In this document: piece after piece, positions 36,161-45,362 of the stretch
Layout: every line of letters begins with the position of its first letter
How positions within the stretch are numbered: position 1 is the first letter of the stretch
Source: Pseudodesulfovibrio tunisiensis
Lineage (GTDB): Bacteria > Desulfobacterota > Desulfovibrionia > Desulfovibrionales > Desulfovibrionaceae
NCBI RefSeq assembly: GCF_022809775.1
Contig: NZ_CP094380.1
Location: 930,001-994,000, forward strand
Direction: 5' to 3'
Length of the DNA: 64,000 nt
Program-made: the position numbers and the translations under genes
Notes under the pieces: model-generated
Told to the model about the DNA's origin: nothing
Seen by the model: only the letters and a program-made list of their open reading frames with translations
Database searches by the model: none

Positions 36161-36195
36161 AAAAACCGCCCTTTCCCTACCGGGTTCAAGGGCGG
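36161..36195 (-). terminator. Terminator of cheW
   Basis: Stem AAGCCGCCCTT/AAGGGCGGTTT across 36164-36195 with TTTTTCTTTTTT following on the minus strand; it separates cheW from mfd. Confidence 0.75.
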
Positions 36196-36222
36196 CTTGT
36201 CACCAGAAAAAACACCGTGTCG

Positions 36223-36735
36223 TCAGACAGCGGCCAGTGCATCACGTTCTTCGCCGCTGAGCAGCAGGTTCAAATCCAGCAGGATGAGCAGCCTGTCCTC
36301 CAGCTTGCCGACACCTTCTATGTATTCGGAATCCATGCCGGAAACCACGGGCGGCGGCGGCTGAACCGAGTTGGCGGGAATGCGAAGCACCTCGGACACC
36401 GAATCCACGACAAAACCGACGATCATCATGTCGATTTCCATGACAATAATCCGCGTATACTTGTCGTGTTCCTTGGACTCCTGACCGAACCGGCGGCGCA
36501 GGTCCACGATGGGAATGACCTTGCCGCGCAGATTGATCACCCCTTCCACGAACTCGGGAGCTCTGGGCACCTTGGTGATCTCCATGGTCCGGATTATTTC
36601 CTGGACGCGGAGAATATCGACGCCGAACTCCTCTTCACCAATGCTGAACGTGACCAGTTGAATCAATTTCTGGTCCACTTCCCTGACTTCGGTTTCCTCG
36701 GGCTGGAAATCCATCACGCACCTCGCGAACGACAT
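36223..36735 (-). CDS. cheW: Chemotaxis coupling protein CheW
   Basis: CheW bridges chemoreceptors and the kinase CheA. The 170-residue protein is a single CheW domain: QLVTFSIGEEEFGVDILRVQEI, VPRAPEFVEGVINLRGKVIPIVDLR and ILLDLNLLLSGEE are the conserved segments. The N-terminal 25 residues are an extra polar extension. It stands alone between mfd and a small unknown gene and is closed by its own terminator, so it is a single-gene unit. It could equally be a CheV-less accessory CheW paralogue; no other chemotaxis gene is nearby. Confidence 0.92.
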   Translation of the reverse strand: MSFARCVMDFQPEETEVREVDQKLIQLVTFSIGEEEFGVDILRVQEIIRTMEITKVPRAPEFVEGVINLRGKVIPIVDLRRRFGQESKEHDKYTRIIVMEIDMMIVGFVVDSVSEVLRIPANSVQPPPPVVSGMDSEYIEGVGKLEDRLLILLDLNLLLSGEERDALAAV

Positions 36736-37028
36736 GACAAATAAAAGACAAACATTTCAGTCGAATCACCTTGGCAACCCAGAACATGTTTGTCAATGGA
36801 AAAGTCCCGCGCCCAACAGACAGCCACAGCTCGCCCGCGTTCGTCTTCCGGGATGCCATTTCCTGCATTTTTTTTAGCCAACAAAGCCCACCAGTTGACA
36901 CGCTGCGCCGCGAAACACGGGTTTGAGCAGGTTGACGGCCAGAAAATAAAGGACTAACTTAAAATTCAATTTGTACCTATCAGTTTGATTTTCTTATAAT
37001 TTTTCTAATCAAGGACGGTGCAGCGCGC
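36736..37028. other. Divergent intergenic region cheW / small ORF
   Basis: About 290 nt without a gene. The right half is AT-rich and holds the promoter described next. The left half must contain the cheW promoter (minus strand), for which I find a TTGACA near 36797 but no good -10. Confidence 0.45.
36971..37000 (+). promoter_or_regulatory. Promoter of the 71-residue gene
   Basis: TTGTAC (36971-36976), 18-nt spacer, perfect TATAAT (36995-37000), giving a start near 37006 and a leader of about 22 nt. Confidence 0.6.
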
Positions 37029-37244
37029 ATGGGTCAATATGCCGCCTTCACAAGCGATTCGACTCTGGAGGAACAGGTCAAATCTCTGGCCGACGAGGAA
37101 CTACTGGATTTCTGGGAAGAAACCCAACAGCTTGCCAGAATGGCAAACCAGGATGACAATCCCGACGCCGAATACTGTCCCGAGTACGAACGCATCATCC
37201 TTCAGGAGTTGCAGTTCAGGACCTGCTGCCGGGGCAACATCTAG
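37029..37244 (+). CDS. Small hypothetical protein (71 residues)
   Basis: A short acidic protein, probably cytosolic, with a helix-rich N-terminal half (TLEEQVKSLADEELLDFWEE) and three cysteines, two adjacent (TCCRGNI at the end). It is framed by a consensus promoter upstream and a strong bidirectional terminator downstream, which supports a real gene. AAGGAC lies 12 nt before the ATG. I recognise no family and infer no function. Confidence 0.65.
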   Translation: MGQYAAFTSDSTLEEQVKSLADEELLDFWEETQQLARMANQDDNPDAEYCPEYERIILQELQFRTCCRGNI

Positions 37245-37267
37245 TTCCGGAAACGATCAGGAAACGC

Positions 37268-37306
37268 AAAAAAAAGCCCCCGTCCGAAGCGGACGGGGGC
37301 TTTTTT
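37268..37306. terminator. Bidirectional terminator
   Basis: Perfect 11-bp stem GCCCCCGTCCG/CGGACGGGGGC (loop AAG), A run before and T run after. It serves the small gene (plus) and ugd (minus). Confidence 0.9.
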
Positions 37307-37319
37307 CGCTGTTCTGACA

Positions 37320-38657
37320 TCAGGCCACGGCCTTTCTGCCAATACTGAAATAGGCGAATCCGCGCGCCCCCATATCCTCGGGCGCATACAGATTGCGGCC
37401 GTCAAACACGATGGGAGCGGTCAGAGACGCCTTGATGCGTTCGAAATCCGGGTTGCGAAACATGTTCCACTCCGTGACCACGGCCAAAGCGTCCGCTCCC
37501 TCCAGAGCCTCGTACTCGCTCTCCACGATCTCCAGCCCTTCCACGTCCGCCAGCTCCTTGCGGGCGCGCTCGCTGGCCACCGGATCAAAGGCGCGAACCT
37601 TCATGCCCGCAGCCGTCAACTCGCGAATCACGACCACGGAAGAGGCCTCGCGGATGTCATCGGTATTGGCCTTGAAAGCGATACCCCACAAGGCCAGCGT
37701 CTTTCCGGCGACACCCCCCTGCGGTTCGAAATACGCCTTGACCTTGTCGGCCAGCACGCCTTTCTGCACATCATTCACGTCATCCACGGCCCGAATCAAA
37801 CGCGCGTTCCACCCGTGCTCGTCCGCGGTGCGGATCAGCGCCTTGACGTCCTTGGGAAAACAGGAGCCGCCATAGCCCACGCCGGGATAGATGAAACTGT
37901 AGCCGATACGGCTGTCCGACCCGATTCCGGCACGCACCTCGGACACGTCCGCGCCCACGCGCTCGCAGATGTTGGCAACCTCATTGATGAAGGAAATCTT
38001 GGTGGCAAGCATGCAGTTGGCTGCATACTTGGTCATTTCCGCGCTGCGCACACCCATGACGATGAGCTTGTCCCGACTACGCGCAAACGGAGCGTACAGG
38101 GAACGCAACACCTTGGCCGAGGCGGGATTGTCCGTGCCCACGATGACGCGATCCGGCTTCATGAAATCGTTGACCGCGTCGCCTTCCTTGAGAAACTCCG
38201 GATTGGAAACCACGTCGAAGTCGATGTCGAAACCGCGCTTTGCCAGCTCCCCGGCAATGATGCCCCGAACCCGGTCCGCAGTGCCTACGGGCACGGTGGA
38301 CTTGTCCACCACGATCTTGGGCGAGGTCATGCGCTGTCCGACTTCGCGGGCCACGGCATCGACGTAGCGCAGGTCGCAGCTTCCGTCCTCACCGCACGGC
38401 GTCCCCACGGTGATGAACACGACTTCGGCCTCGGCCAGTCCCTGCCCCAGATCGGTCGTGAAATCCAATCGACCTTCCGAAGTGTTGCGGGCAACCATCT
38501 CCTCAAGGCCGGGCTCGAAAATATGCACCTTGCCGCTCTTCAGGGTTTCCACCACAACAGGATTGACGTCCACGCACATCACATGGCTGCCCATTTCGGC
38601 AAAACATGCGGCGGACACCAAGCCGACATATCCGGTCCCAACGATGCAGATATTCAT
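37320..38657 (-). CDS. UDP-glucose 6-dehydrogenase family protein
   Basis: This family oxidises UDP-glucose (or related UDP-sugars) to the uronic acid with 2 NAD+, feeding surface polysaccharides. The 445-residue product starts at ATG 38657 (GGAG upstream), giving [16 protein letters not shown], the Rossmann motif. [26 protein letters not shown] and the catalytic cysteine in [10 protein letters not shown] (Cys266) follow, with [11 protein letters not shown] in the C-terminal domain. No other sugar genes flank it, so UDP-glucose is the default substrate; UDP-ManNAc or similar dehydrogenases are less likely given the motif set. Confidence 0.92.
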   Translation of the reverse strand: MNICIVGTGYVGLVSAACFAEMGSHVMCVDVNPVVVETLKSGKVHIFEPGLEEMVARNTSEGRLDFTTDLGQGLAEAEVVFITVGTPCGEDGSCDLRYVDAVAREVGQRMTSPKIVVDKSTVPVGTADRVRGIIAGELAKRGFDIDFDVVSNPEFLKEGDAVNDFMKPDRVIVGTDNPASAKVLRSLYAPFARSRDKLIVMGVRSAEMTKYAANCMLATKISFINEVANICERVGADVSEVRAGIGSDSRIGYSFIYPGVGYGGSCFPKDVKALIRTADEHGWNARLIRAVDDVNDVQKGVLADKVKAYFEPQGGVAGKTLALWGIAFKANTDDIREASSVVVIRELTAAGMKVRAFDPVASERARKELADVEGLEIVESEYEALEGADALAVVTEWNMFRNPDFERIKASLTAPIVFDGRNLYAPEDMGARGFAYFSIGRKAVA

Positions 38658-38845
38658 TATGCAAAAAACTCCAAAGCTTTTTTTCAATCCATTTCAGGCT
38701 GTGTTGGATACATCCGTGCGTCGCATATTGTCAATGCACCCTTCATGCCGATTACCCGTTGACCAAGCGCGCCAAAGGTTGCATTCCGGTCCCGGAAGTC
38801 TTACTCAATGACTTTCAATCGCAATCTCACCCCGGAGGTACTCAT

Positions 38846-39571
38846 ATGCCAGTTCTCGTCGTCAATGTGGACCATGTTGCCACCCTTCGCCAGGCCCGGA
38901 TGGGCATCGAGCCGGAGCCCGTCACGGCCGCCTACATGGCGGAAACTGCCGGAGCCACCGGAATCATTGTCCATCTGCGCGAGGATCGCAGGCATATTCA
39001 GGACCGGGACGTGGAACTGATCAAGGCCACCTGCAACACCCGTCTGCATCTGGAAATGGCAGCAACCGGGGAAATGCAGTCCATCGCCCTGAAAGTGAAT
39101 CCGGAAATGGTCTGTCTGGTCCCGGAAAAACGTCAGGAACTCACCACAGAAGGTGGCCTGAACTGCATTGGCCGCGAACAGGAATTGCGCGAATTTCTGA
39201 AACCGATCCACGATCAGGGCATCAGAGCCAGCCTGTTCATCGACGCGGACCCGGCCCAGATCGAAGCTGCCGCAGCCATCGGCAGCGAATTCATCGAAAT
39301 CCACACCGGTCACTATGCGGATGCCAAGGATTTCCGCGACAGAGAAAAGGAACTGGACAAGATTCTGAAAGGCATCGAACTGGCCCAGAAGCACGATCTC
39401 AAGGTGAATCTGGGACATGGCCTGAACTACCGCAACATTCTGGCCTTCAGGAATGTGCCGGGCATCAGCGAATATTCCATCGGACACGCCATCATGGCCC
39501 GCGCCATCTATGTGGGGCTGGACCGGGCCGTGCGCGACATGGCCGGACTTGTCAGAACCTTCGCGGACTAG
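38846..39571 (+). CDS. pdxJ: Pyridoxine 5'-phosphate synthase
   Basis: PdxJ condenses 1-deoxyxylulose 5-phosphate with 3-amino-2-oxopropyl phosphate to pyridoxine phosphate. The 241-residue barrel starts at ATG 38846 behind [72 protein letters not shown] and [10 protein letters not shown] are the PdxJ motifs with the catalytic Glu and His residues. It opens the tight plus-strand run that continues with acpS and nnr. Confidence 0.97.
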   Translation: MPVLVVNVDHVATLRQARMGIEPEPVTAAYMAETAGATGIIVHLREDRRHIQDRDVELIKATCNTRLHLEMAATGEMQSIALKVNPEMVCLVPEKRQELTTEGGLNCIGREQELREFLKPIHDQGIRASLFIDADPAQIEAAAAIGSEFIEIHTGHYADAKDFRDREKELDKILKGIELAQKHDLKVNLGHGLNYRNILAFRNVPGISEYSIGHAIMARAIYVGLDRAVRDMAGLVRTFAD

Positions 39572-39577
39572 GGACAC

Positions 39578-39952
39578 ATGATAAAAGGCATAGGCACAGA
39601 CCTTGCGGAACTGGATCGCATCCGCATGCTCCATGAAAAATTCGGAGAACGGTTCGCCCGGAAAATCCTGACCCCGGACGAACTCGCTCAACTGCCCGGG
39701 AAAAACCCCGTGCCCAGACTCGCGGCCCTGTTTGCGGGCAAGGAAGCCGCGGTCAAGGCCCTGGGCACCGGGTTCGCCAACGGCATTCATTTCAAATGCG
39801 TTGAAATACTCCACGCCAAATCCGGCAAACCGGAAATAGCCTTTTTGGGCGCTGGTCAGGAAAGATTCAGGGAACTGGGTGCGACCCGGGCACACATCTC
39901 CCTGACCCATTCCCGTGACACTGCGGCGGCAACCGTGATACTGGAGGGCTGA
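39578..39952 (+). CDS. acpS: Holo-[acyl-carrier-protein] synthase
   Basis: AcpS transfers 4'-phosphopantetheine from CoA to acyl carrier protein. The 124-residue protein has the two family signatures: IGTDLAELDRI with the Mg-binding Asp, and FAGKEAAVKALGTGF with the Glu and Lys of the active site. It follows pdxJ by 6 nt, an arrangement (pdxJ-acpS) conserved across Proteobacteria. Confidence 0.95.
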   Translation: MIKGIGTDLAELDRIRMLHEKFGERFARKILTPDELAQLPGKNPVPRLAALFAGKEAAVKALGTGFANGIHFKCVEILHAKSGKPEIAFLGAGQERFRELGATRAHISLTHSRDTAAATVILEG

Positions 39953-39966
39953 GGAGGTACCCGACC

Positions 39967-41511
39967 ATGCTGACTCCCCTGCCCACTCCAGCCGAAATGT
40001 CCACCTGGGACTCGGAAACCATACAGGGCCTCGGATTTCCCGGGGCCGCACTCATGGAAACCGCCAGCCGCGAGGCCCTGAACGTACTCCTGCGGGAATA
40101 CGGCCCCGTGACAGGCAGAACCGTGTACTGCTTCGCAGGTTCCGGCAACAACGGCGGCGATGCGTTCGCCCTTTCCCGCCACCTTCTGGACATGGACGCC
40201 AAGGTGTCCGTATTCCACACCAAGCCCAAGAAGCGCTACCGTGGCGAAACCCGGATGCACCTGAACTGGGCGCGCGAAGTCGGTGTGCCAATACATTATC
40301 TTTCCCAAACCGACATCAGCACCCTGCCCCAGCCGGACATCATCGTGGACGGCATTCTGGGCACCGGATTCGCCGGAGAACTCCGACCGGATGCGCTGGA
40401 ACTGATCCGCACCCTGAACAGCATGGGCTCTCACGCCTTTGTGCTGGCCATCGACATCCCCTCCGGCCTGAACGGCATGACAGGACAGCCACAGCCCGAA
40501 GCCATCCGGGCGAATGCCACGGCCACGTTCGAAGCGGCAAAACTCGGTCTGGCCATGCCCGAGGCCCGGACCTACACCGGAAAGGTGCATGTCCGCTCCA
40601 TCGGCATTCCCAGGAAGATTCGTGAGAACCTGCCAACCCGTCACTACCTGATAGAACCGGACATCATGAACCACATCCCGGTCCCCGGCCTGGACATGCA
40701 CAAGGGCACGGCCGGACATGTCGTGATCGTGGGCGGTTCCCCGGGATTGACCGGCGCGCCGCATCTGGCCGCACTCGGTGCCTTGCGAGCAGGAGCGGGC
40801 CTCGCCACCATCGCCTGCCCCGGTGCGCTGGCCCAGAGCATCAAGGCGGGCAGCCCGGACATCATGACGCTGGCGCTGGGATGCGGACCGGACTGGGACC
40901 GGGATTGTCTGGCCCAACTTCTCGAGCATTCCCGCAGGTTCGACGCGGCCGTTGTGGGCCCCGGTCTGGGAAGGGACCCGAAAACGGTTGATTTCCTCCG
41001 GGCTTTTGTTGCAGAGTGGCCGACGCACGTCGTGTACGATGCCGATGCGTTGTTCGCTCTGGCCCAAACGCCGGAACTGATCGGACAATTCGGATACCAC
41101 ACCGTACTCACCCCGCACCCCGGAGAAATGGCCCGTCTGGCGGGCGTTTCCACGGCCGAAATTCAGGCCGACCGGATCGGGGCGGTCCGGGCTTTCACGG
41201 AAAGCACGTCGGCAACTCTGGTTCTCAAGGGAGCCGGAACCATCGTGGCCAACGAGGTGATGACCTGCCTGTCCCCATTCGCCGAGCCCAATCTCGCTGT
41301 CGGCGGTTCCGGAGACGTGCTTTCGGGCATCATCGGCGCATTGACAGCGCAGGGCATGCCGCCCGTCCGCGCCGCGAGTCTGGCCGTGTACTGGCACGGG
41401 CTGGCAGGAAAACTGTTACGAAAAGAATATCCAATGAGGGGCAATCTGGCCCATGAAATCGCGGACATGCTTCCGCGAGCCGCAAAGGAGCATTGCAATG
41501 CTGAAAGCTGA
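39967..41511 (+). CDS. nnr: Bifunctional NAD(P)H-hydrate epimerase / ADP-dependent NAD(P)H-hydrate dehydratase
   Basis: This repair enzyme returns hydrated NADH and NADPH to the active form. The 514-residue product has an N-terminal YjeF epimerase domain (CFAGSGNNGGDAFALSR, DGILGTGFAGELR, AIDIPSGLNG) and a C-terminal ribokinase-like dehydratase domain (HVVIVGGSPGLTGAPHLA, TPHPGEMARLAG, NLAVGGSGDVLSGIIGAL). GAGGAGG precedes the ATG. Its last 14 nt overlap the CBS-domain gene. Confidence 0.95.
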   Translation: MLTPLPTPAEMSTWDSETIQGLGFPGAALMETASREALNVLLREYGPVTGRTVYCFAGSGNNGGDAFALSRHLLDMDAKVSVFHTKPKKRYRGETRMHLNWAREVGVPIHYLSQTDISTLPQPDIIVDGILGTGFAGELRPDALELIRTLNSMGSHAFVLAIDIPSGLNGMTGQPQPEAIRANATATFEAAKLGLAMPEARTYTGKVHVRSIGIPRKIRENLPTRHYLIEPDIMNHIPVPGLDMHKGTAGHVVIVGGSPGLTGAPHLAALGALRAGAGLATIACPGALAQSIKAGSPDIMTLALGCGPDWDRDCLAQLLEHSRRFDAAVVGPGLGRDPKTVDFLRAFVAEWPTHVVYDADALFALAQTPELIGQFGYHTVLTPHPGEMARLAGVSTAEIQADRIGAVRAFTESTSATLVLKGAGTIVANEVMTCLSPFAEPNLAVGGSGDVLSGIIGALTAQGMPPVRAASLAVYWHGLAGKLLRKEYPMRGNLAHEIADMLPRAAKEHCNAES

Positions 41512-41950
41512 AGACATCATGACCGTCAAATGCGTCACCTTTACTCCGGACACCGAAATCTCCGTTGCGGCCAAAACCCTGCTTGAAAAAAAAATCAATG
41601 GTGCTCCGGTACTGGAAGACGGCAAGGTCGTGGGCGTGCTCTGCCAATCCGATCTGGTCGCCCAGCAGAAAAAGGTGACGCTGCCTTCCTTCTTCACTCT
41701 GCTCGACGGCGTGTTTCCCCTATCCTCTCATGATGAGCTGGAAGCCGAGATGAAAAAGATCACGGCCCTGACCGTGGGCGACGCCATGACCGCGGCGCCG
41801 ACCTTCGTGACTCCGGAGTCCACTGTCGAGGAAATCGCGACCCTGATGGCCAACGCCAAGTTGTATACCCTTCCGGTCATCGACAATGGCGAACTGGTGG
41901 GCGTCGTGGGCAAGGAAGACGTGTTGCGTACCCTTGTGCAAGGGCAATAA
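41498..41950 (+). CDS. CBS-domain pair protein
   Basis: The 150-residue protein consists of two CBS motifs (AEDIMTVKCVTFTPDTEISVAAKTL and VGDAMTAAPTFVTPESTVEEIA, the latter in the second half), a fold that binds adenine nucleotides and acts as an energy or ligand sensor. The start ATG 41498 has AAAGGAG upstream and lies inside the nnr 3' end. No effector domain is attached, so it presumably regulates a partner protein. Its operon partners suggest nothing specific. Confidence 0.88.
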   Translation: MLKAEDIMTVKCVTFTPDTEISVAAKTLLEKKINGAPVLEDGKVVGVLCQSDLVAQQKKVTLPSFFTLLDGVFPLSSHDELEAEMKKITALTVGDAMTAAPTFVTPESTVEEIATLMANAKLYTLPVIDNGELVGVVGKEDVLRTLVQGQ

Positions 41951-41958
41951 CTTCTCCC

Positions 41959-42465
41959 ATGCTTCTGACGCTCCGCCTGCATACCGCCGAAGACACCCTT
42001 GAACTGGGGAGGATACTGGCACAGGTACTGGCGGCAGCCCGTCCCGTGCCGGCCCTGCTCCTTCAGGGGAATCTCGGCTCCGGCAAAACCACGCTGATCC
42101 GCGGATTGGTGGAATCCCTGCCCGGCTCGGAACTCGCTGAAGTTTCGAGTCCGAGTTTCAATATTTTCAATCTGTATCCGACCGTCCCGCCTGTCGCCCA
42201 TTTCGACCTGTACCGTCTGGAGGGCATGCCTCCGGACGAATCCCTGTTCGAATTTCTGGGCGCCCCATCCACTCTCACGGCAGTCGAATGGATACAGTTT
42301 CTGGACCGGGAATACTGGCCGGACAACGGCCTGTTTCTGGAATGGAAGCCGTGCGAGACTGGACGAACCCTCGAAATGCATGCCATTGGAAAGGATGCCG
42401 AGGGTCTGATCGAAACACTGAAACCCCGGCTGGAGAGGTTTGTCGGGGCAAAGAGGCCAAAATGA
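41959..42465 (+). CDS. tsaE: tRNA threonylcarbamoyladenosine biosynthesis ATPase TsaE
   Basis: TsaE works with TsaB/TsaD to make t6A37 on tRNAs that read ANN codons. The 168-residue P-loop protein has Walker A LQGNLGSGKTTLIRG, SSPSFNIFNLY (switch) and HFDLYRL, all family hallmarks. It overlaps lysC by 4 nt (ATGA) and lies 8 nt after the CBS gene. The Shine-Dalgarno is poor, so translation may be coupled to the preceding gene. Confidence 0.93.
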   Translation: MLLTLRLHTAEDTLELGRILAQVLAAARPVPALLLQGNLGSGKTTLIRGLVESLPGSELAEVSSPSFNIFNLYPTVPPVAHFDLYRLEGMPPDESLFEFLGAPSTLTAVEWIQFLDREYWPDNGLFLEWKPCETGRTLEMHAIGKDAEGLIETLKPRLERFVGAKRPK

Positions 42466-43694
42466 ACATCGTTGTACAAAAATTCGGAGGAACCTCGGTC
42501 CGCAACCTCGAATGCCAGCGCCAGGTCATGAAAAAAGTGCTTCGCCCTCTGCGGGACGGCAACAAGGTCGTGGTGGTGCTCTCCGCCATGTCCGGCGAGA
42601 CCAATCGGCTGCTGGACCTGGCCCGGGAATGGTCTTCCACCCCGGACCCGGCGGAAACCGATACGCTTGTTTCCACGGGCGAGCAGGTCTCCTGTTCGCT
42701 TTTCGCCATGCTGCTCAAGAATCAGGGCATTCAGGCCCGCTCCGTGCTCGGCTTTCAGGTCCCCATCACGACCGACGGCTCCCACGGCAGGGCCCGAATC
42801 ATGGACATAGACGCGGACAAGCTCAAAGGTCTGCTTGAGGAATACGACGTGCTGGTCATGGCCGGCTTTCAGGGATGCAGCGATTGCGGCCGCATCACCA
42901 CCTTGGGCCGCGGCGGTTCCGATACGTCCGCAGTTGCTCTGGCCGCCGCCCTTGAGGCCGACCTCTGTGAGATCTATACCGACGTCCCCGGCGTATTCAC
43001 CACGGACCCCAATATTTGCAGCGATGCTCGAAAGCTGGACAGAATCGTCTACGACGAGATGCTGGAAATGGCCAGCATGGGTGCCAAGGTGCTCCAAATC
43101 CGCTCTGTTGAATTTGCCAAGAAATACAATGTTACCGTACATGTCCGCTCCACCTTTTCCGATGAGCCGGGCACCATAGTCACTCAGGAGGATGAAAACA
43201 TGGAAGCTGCACTTGTTTCCGGAATCGCTTACGACCGGGATCAGGCTCGCGTCACTCTTGTTCACGTCATTGACAAGCCCGGCGTTTCCGCCACCATTTT
43301 CGGTCCCCTGGCCGACAAGAAGATTCTCGTGGACATGATCGTCCAGAACCCGAGCAAGGACGGTGTCACGGACATGACCTTCACCGTGCCTCGCGCCGAC
43401 CTTGACCAGACCGTCAAAATCCTGGACAAACTGAAATATGAAATAGGCTACGAGGAGCTGCGTTCCGACCTGAACGTAGCCAAGATCACGATTATCGGCG
43501 TCGGCATGCGCAGCCACTCGGGTGTGGCCTCCCGGGCGTTCCGCGCGCTTGCCGACGAGAATGTGAACATCCTGATGATCAGCACTTCCGAGATCAAGGT
43601 CACATGCCTCATAGACGACAAATACACCGAACTTGCGGTGCGAACTCTTCACAAGGCTTTTCAGCTGGAAGAAGAACAAACAATACGAGAATAA
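42462..43694 (+). CDS. lysC: Aspartate kinase
   Basis: Aspartate kinase catalyses the first step toward lysine, methionine, threonine and diaminopimelate. The 410-residue product starts at ATG 42462 (AGAGG upstream, overlapping the tsaE stop): VVQKFGGTSV, FQGCSDCGRITTLGRGGSD and two C-terminal ACT domains (VSGIAYDRDQARVTLVHV; KITIIGVGMRSHSGVASRAF) that normally bind lysine or threonine as feedback inhibitors. Length fits the alpha/homo-oligomeric class. Its stop overlaps the start of the citramalate synthase gene. Confidence 0.96.
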   Translation: MNIVVQKFGGTSVRNLECQRQVMKKVLRPLRDGNKVVVVLSAMSGETNRLLDLAREWSSTPDPAETDTLVSTGEQVSCSLFAMLLKNQGIQARSVLGFQVPITTDGSHGRARIMDIDADKLKGLLEEYDVLVMAGFQGCSDCGRITTLGRGGSDTSAVALAAALEADLCEIYTDVPGVFTTDPNICSDARKLDRIVYDEMLEMASMGAKVLQIRSVEFAKKYNVTVHVRSTFSDEPGTIVTQEDENMEAALVSGIAYDRDQARVTLVHVIDKPGVSATIFGPLADKKILVDMIVQNPSKDGVTDMTFTVPRADLDQTVKILDKLKYEIGYEELRSDLNVAKITIIGVGMRSHSGVASRAFRALADENVNILMISTSEIKVTCLIDDKYTELAVRTLHKAFQLEEEQTIRE

Positions 43695-45292
43695 TGAAAC
43701 AGGTCAAAATATACGACACCACGCTCAGGGACGGAACCCAGGCCGAGGAACTGAACCTCACTCACGAGGACAAACTCCGCATAGCCAGAAAACTGGACGA
43801 ATTCGGCATCCACTACATCGAGGGAGGCTGGCCGGGTTCCAACCCAACAGACAGAAAATTCTTTGACGCCGTCAAACGGCAACCGCTCAAGAACGCGAAG
43901 ACAACCGCGTTCGGCAGCACGCATCTGGCCAAGCTCACGCCGGAAAGCGATCCCAATCTCGCGGCCCTGCTCGAAGCGGGCACGGACGCCATCACCATCT
44001 TCGGAAAGACATGGGACCTCCACGCCACGACGGCGTTGGGGGTCCCACTGGAACGCAACCTCGAACTCATCGCCAACAGCCTCGGGTATCTCAGACCACG
44101 GACTCCCGAACTCTTCTTCGACGCGGAACACTTCTTCGACGGATTCAAAAACAATCCGGAATACGCCCTGACCTGTCTCAGGACAGCCCACGAGGCCGGG
44201 GCCGACGTGCTCGTGCTATGCGACACCAACGGCGGCACCCTGACTGCCGAGGTCGGCGAAATCATTCGCACGGTCCGCGAAGAACTGCCCGAAGCCGCTC
44301 TCGGCATCCATGCGCACAATGATTCCGAACTTGCGGTGGCCAACTCTCTGGAAGCGGTCCGGCTCGGCGCGGTGCAGGTTCAGGGCACCATGAACGGCTA
44401 CGGTGAACGGTGCGGCAATGCCAACCTCTGCTCGATCATCCCGAATCTCGAACTCAAATGCGGCATCCACTGCGTGGGCGCAGACAACCTCAGACGACTG
44501 GCCGCCACCTCCCATTTCGTAAGCGAGACAGCCAACCTGCGCCCCTTCATGCGCCAGCCGTTCGTGGGCGCATCCGCCTTTGCACACAAGGGCGGCGTGC
44601 ATGTCAGTGCCATTCTCAAGGACTCCCGGACCTACGAACACATTCGACCGGAACTGGTCGGCAACGGACAGCGGGTGCTCCTGTCCGACCTTGCCGGGCG
44701 CAGCAACATCATGTTCAAGGCCCGGGAACTCGGCTATGATCTGGGCAAGAACGATCCGACTCTGGACCGGCTGCTCAAGGAATTGAAGCTCAGGGAAAGC
44801 ATGGGCTACGAATATTCCGTGGCCGACGCCTCCTTCGAACTCATCCTGCTCAAGGCATTGGGCAAGGAACTGGACTACTTCCACTTCCGCAACTTCTTCG
44901 TTGTGGACGCAAAACGCGAGGAAGACCCGGAGCCCTTTTCCGAGGCCACGGTCATCGTGGAGGTCAAGGGCGAGGTGGAACACACCGCAGCCACGGGCAT
45001 GGGACCGGTCAACGCTCTTGACCGCGCCCTGCGCAAGGGGCTGAAACGCTTCTATCCGGGACTTTCGGACATACGCCTGCTCGACTTCAAGGTCCGCGTC
45101 CTGTCCGGAGTCATGCGCGACACGGGTGGAACCGCCTCGTTTGTCCGCGTGCTGGTGGAATCCGGCGACAGGGAATCGCGCTGGACCACCATGGGCGTCT
45201 CCCACAACATCATTGAAGCGAGCTGGCAGGCCGTGGTGGATTCCATCAAGTACAAGCTGTACAAGGACGACCTCCGGCGACAGGCGGATTGA
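43694..45292 (+). CDS. cimA: (R)-citramalate synthase
   Basis: This enzyme condenses pyruvate and acetyl-CoA into citramalate, giving a threonine-independent entry to isoleucine. The 532-residue product has an HMGL-like barrel (YDTTLRDGTQAEELNL, GIHAHNDSELAVANS, GTMNGYGERCGN) and a C-terminal LeuA-type allosteric domain (FKVRVLSGVMRDTGGTA). The overall length and the split spacing fit the CimA group rather than LeuA (2-isopropylmalate synthase). The start ATG shares one base with the lysC stop. A strong terminator ends the operon. Confidence 0.92.
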   Translation: MKQVKIYDTTLRDGTQAEELNLTHEDKLRIARKLDEFGIHYIEGGWPGSNPTDRKFFDAVKRQPLKNAKTTAFGSTHLAKLTPESDPNLAALLEAGTDAITIFGKTWDLHATTALGVPLERNLELIANSLGYLRPRTPELFFDAEHFFDGFKNNPEYALTCLRTAHEAGADVLVLCDTNGGTLTAEVGEIIRTVREELPEAALGIHAHNDSELAVANSLEAVRLGAVQVQGTMNGYGERCGNANLCSIIPNLELKCGIHCVGADNLRRLAATSHFVSETANLRPFMRQPFVGASAFAHKGGVHVSAILKDSRTYEHIRPELVGNGQRVLLSDLAGRSNIMFKARELGYDLGKNDPTLDRLLKELKLRESMGYEYSVADASFELILLKALGKELDYFHFRNFFVVDAKREEDPEPFSEATVIVEVKGEVEHTAATGMGPVNALDRALRKGLKRFYPGLSDIRLLDFKVRVLSGVMRDTGGTASFVRVLVESGDRESRWTTMGVSHNIIEASWQAVVDSIKYKLYKDDLRRQAD

Positions 45293-45310
45293 CCCGCTTT
45301 CATCCTGCAA

Positions 45311-45352
45311 AAAAAAAACGCCCGGCTCCCTCACGTGGAGCCGGGCGTTTTC
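45311..45352. terminator. Bidirectional terminator after citramalate synthase
   Basis: A 15-bp stem around AACGCCCGGCTCC/GGAGCCGGGCGTT with an A run before and TTTTCC after; shared with the converging HDOD gene. Confidence 0.85.
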
Positions 45353-45362
45353 CTTTCGAAAA

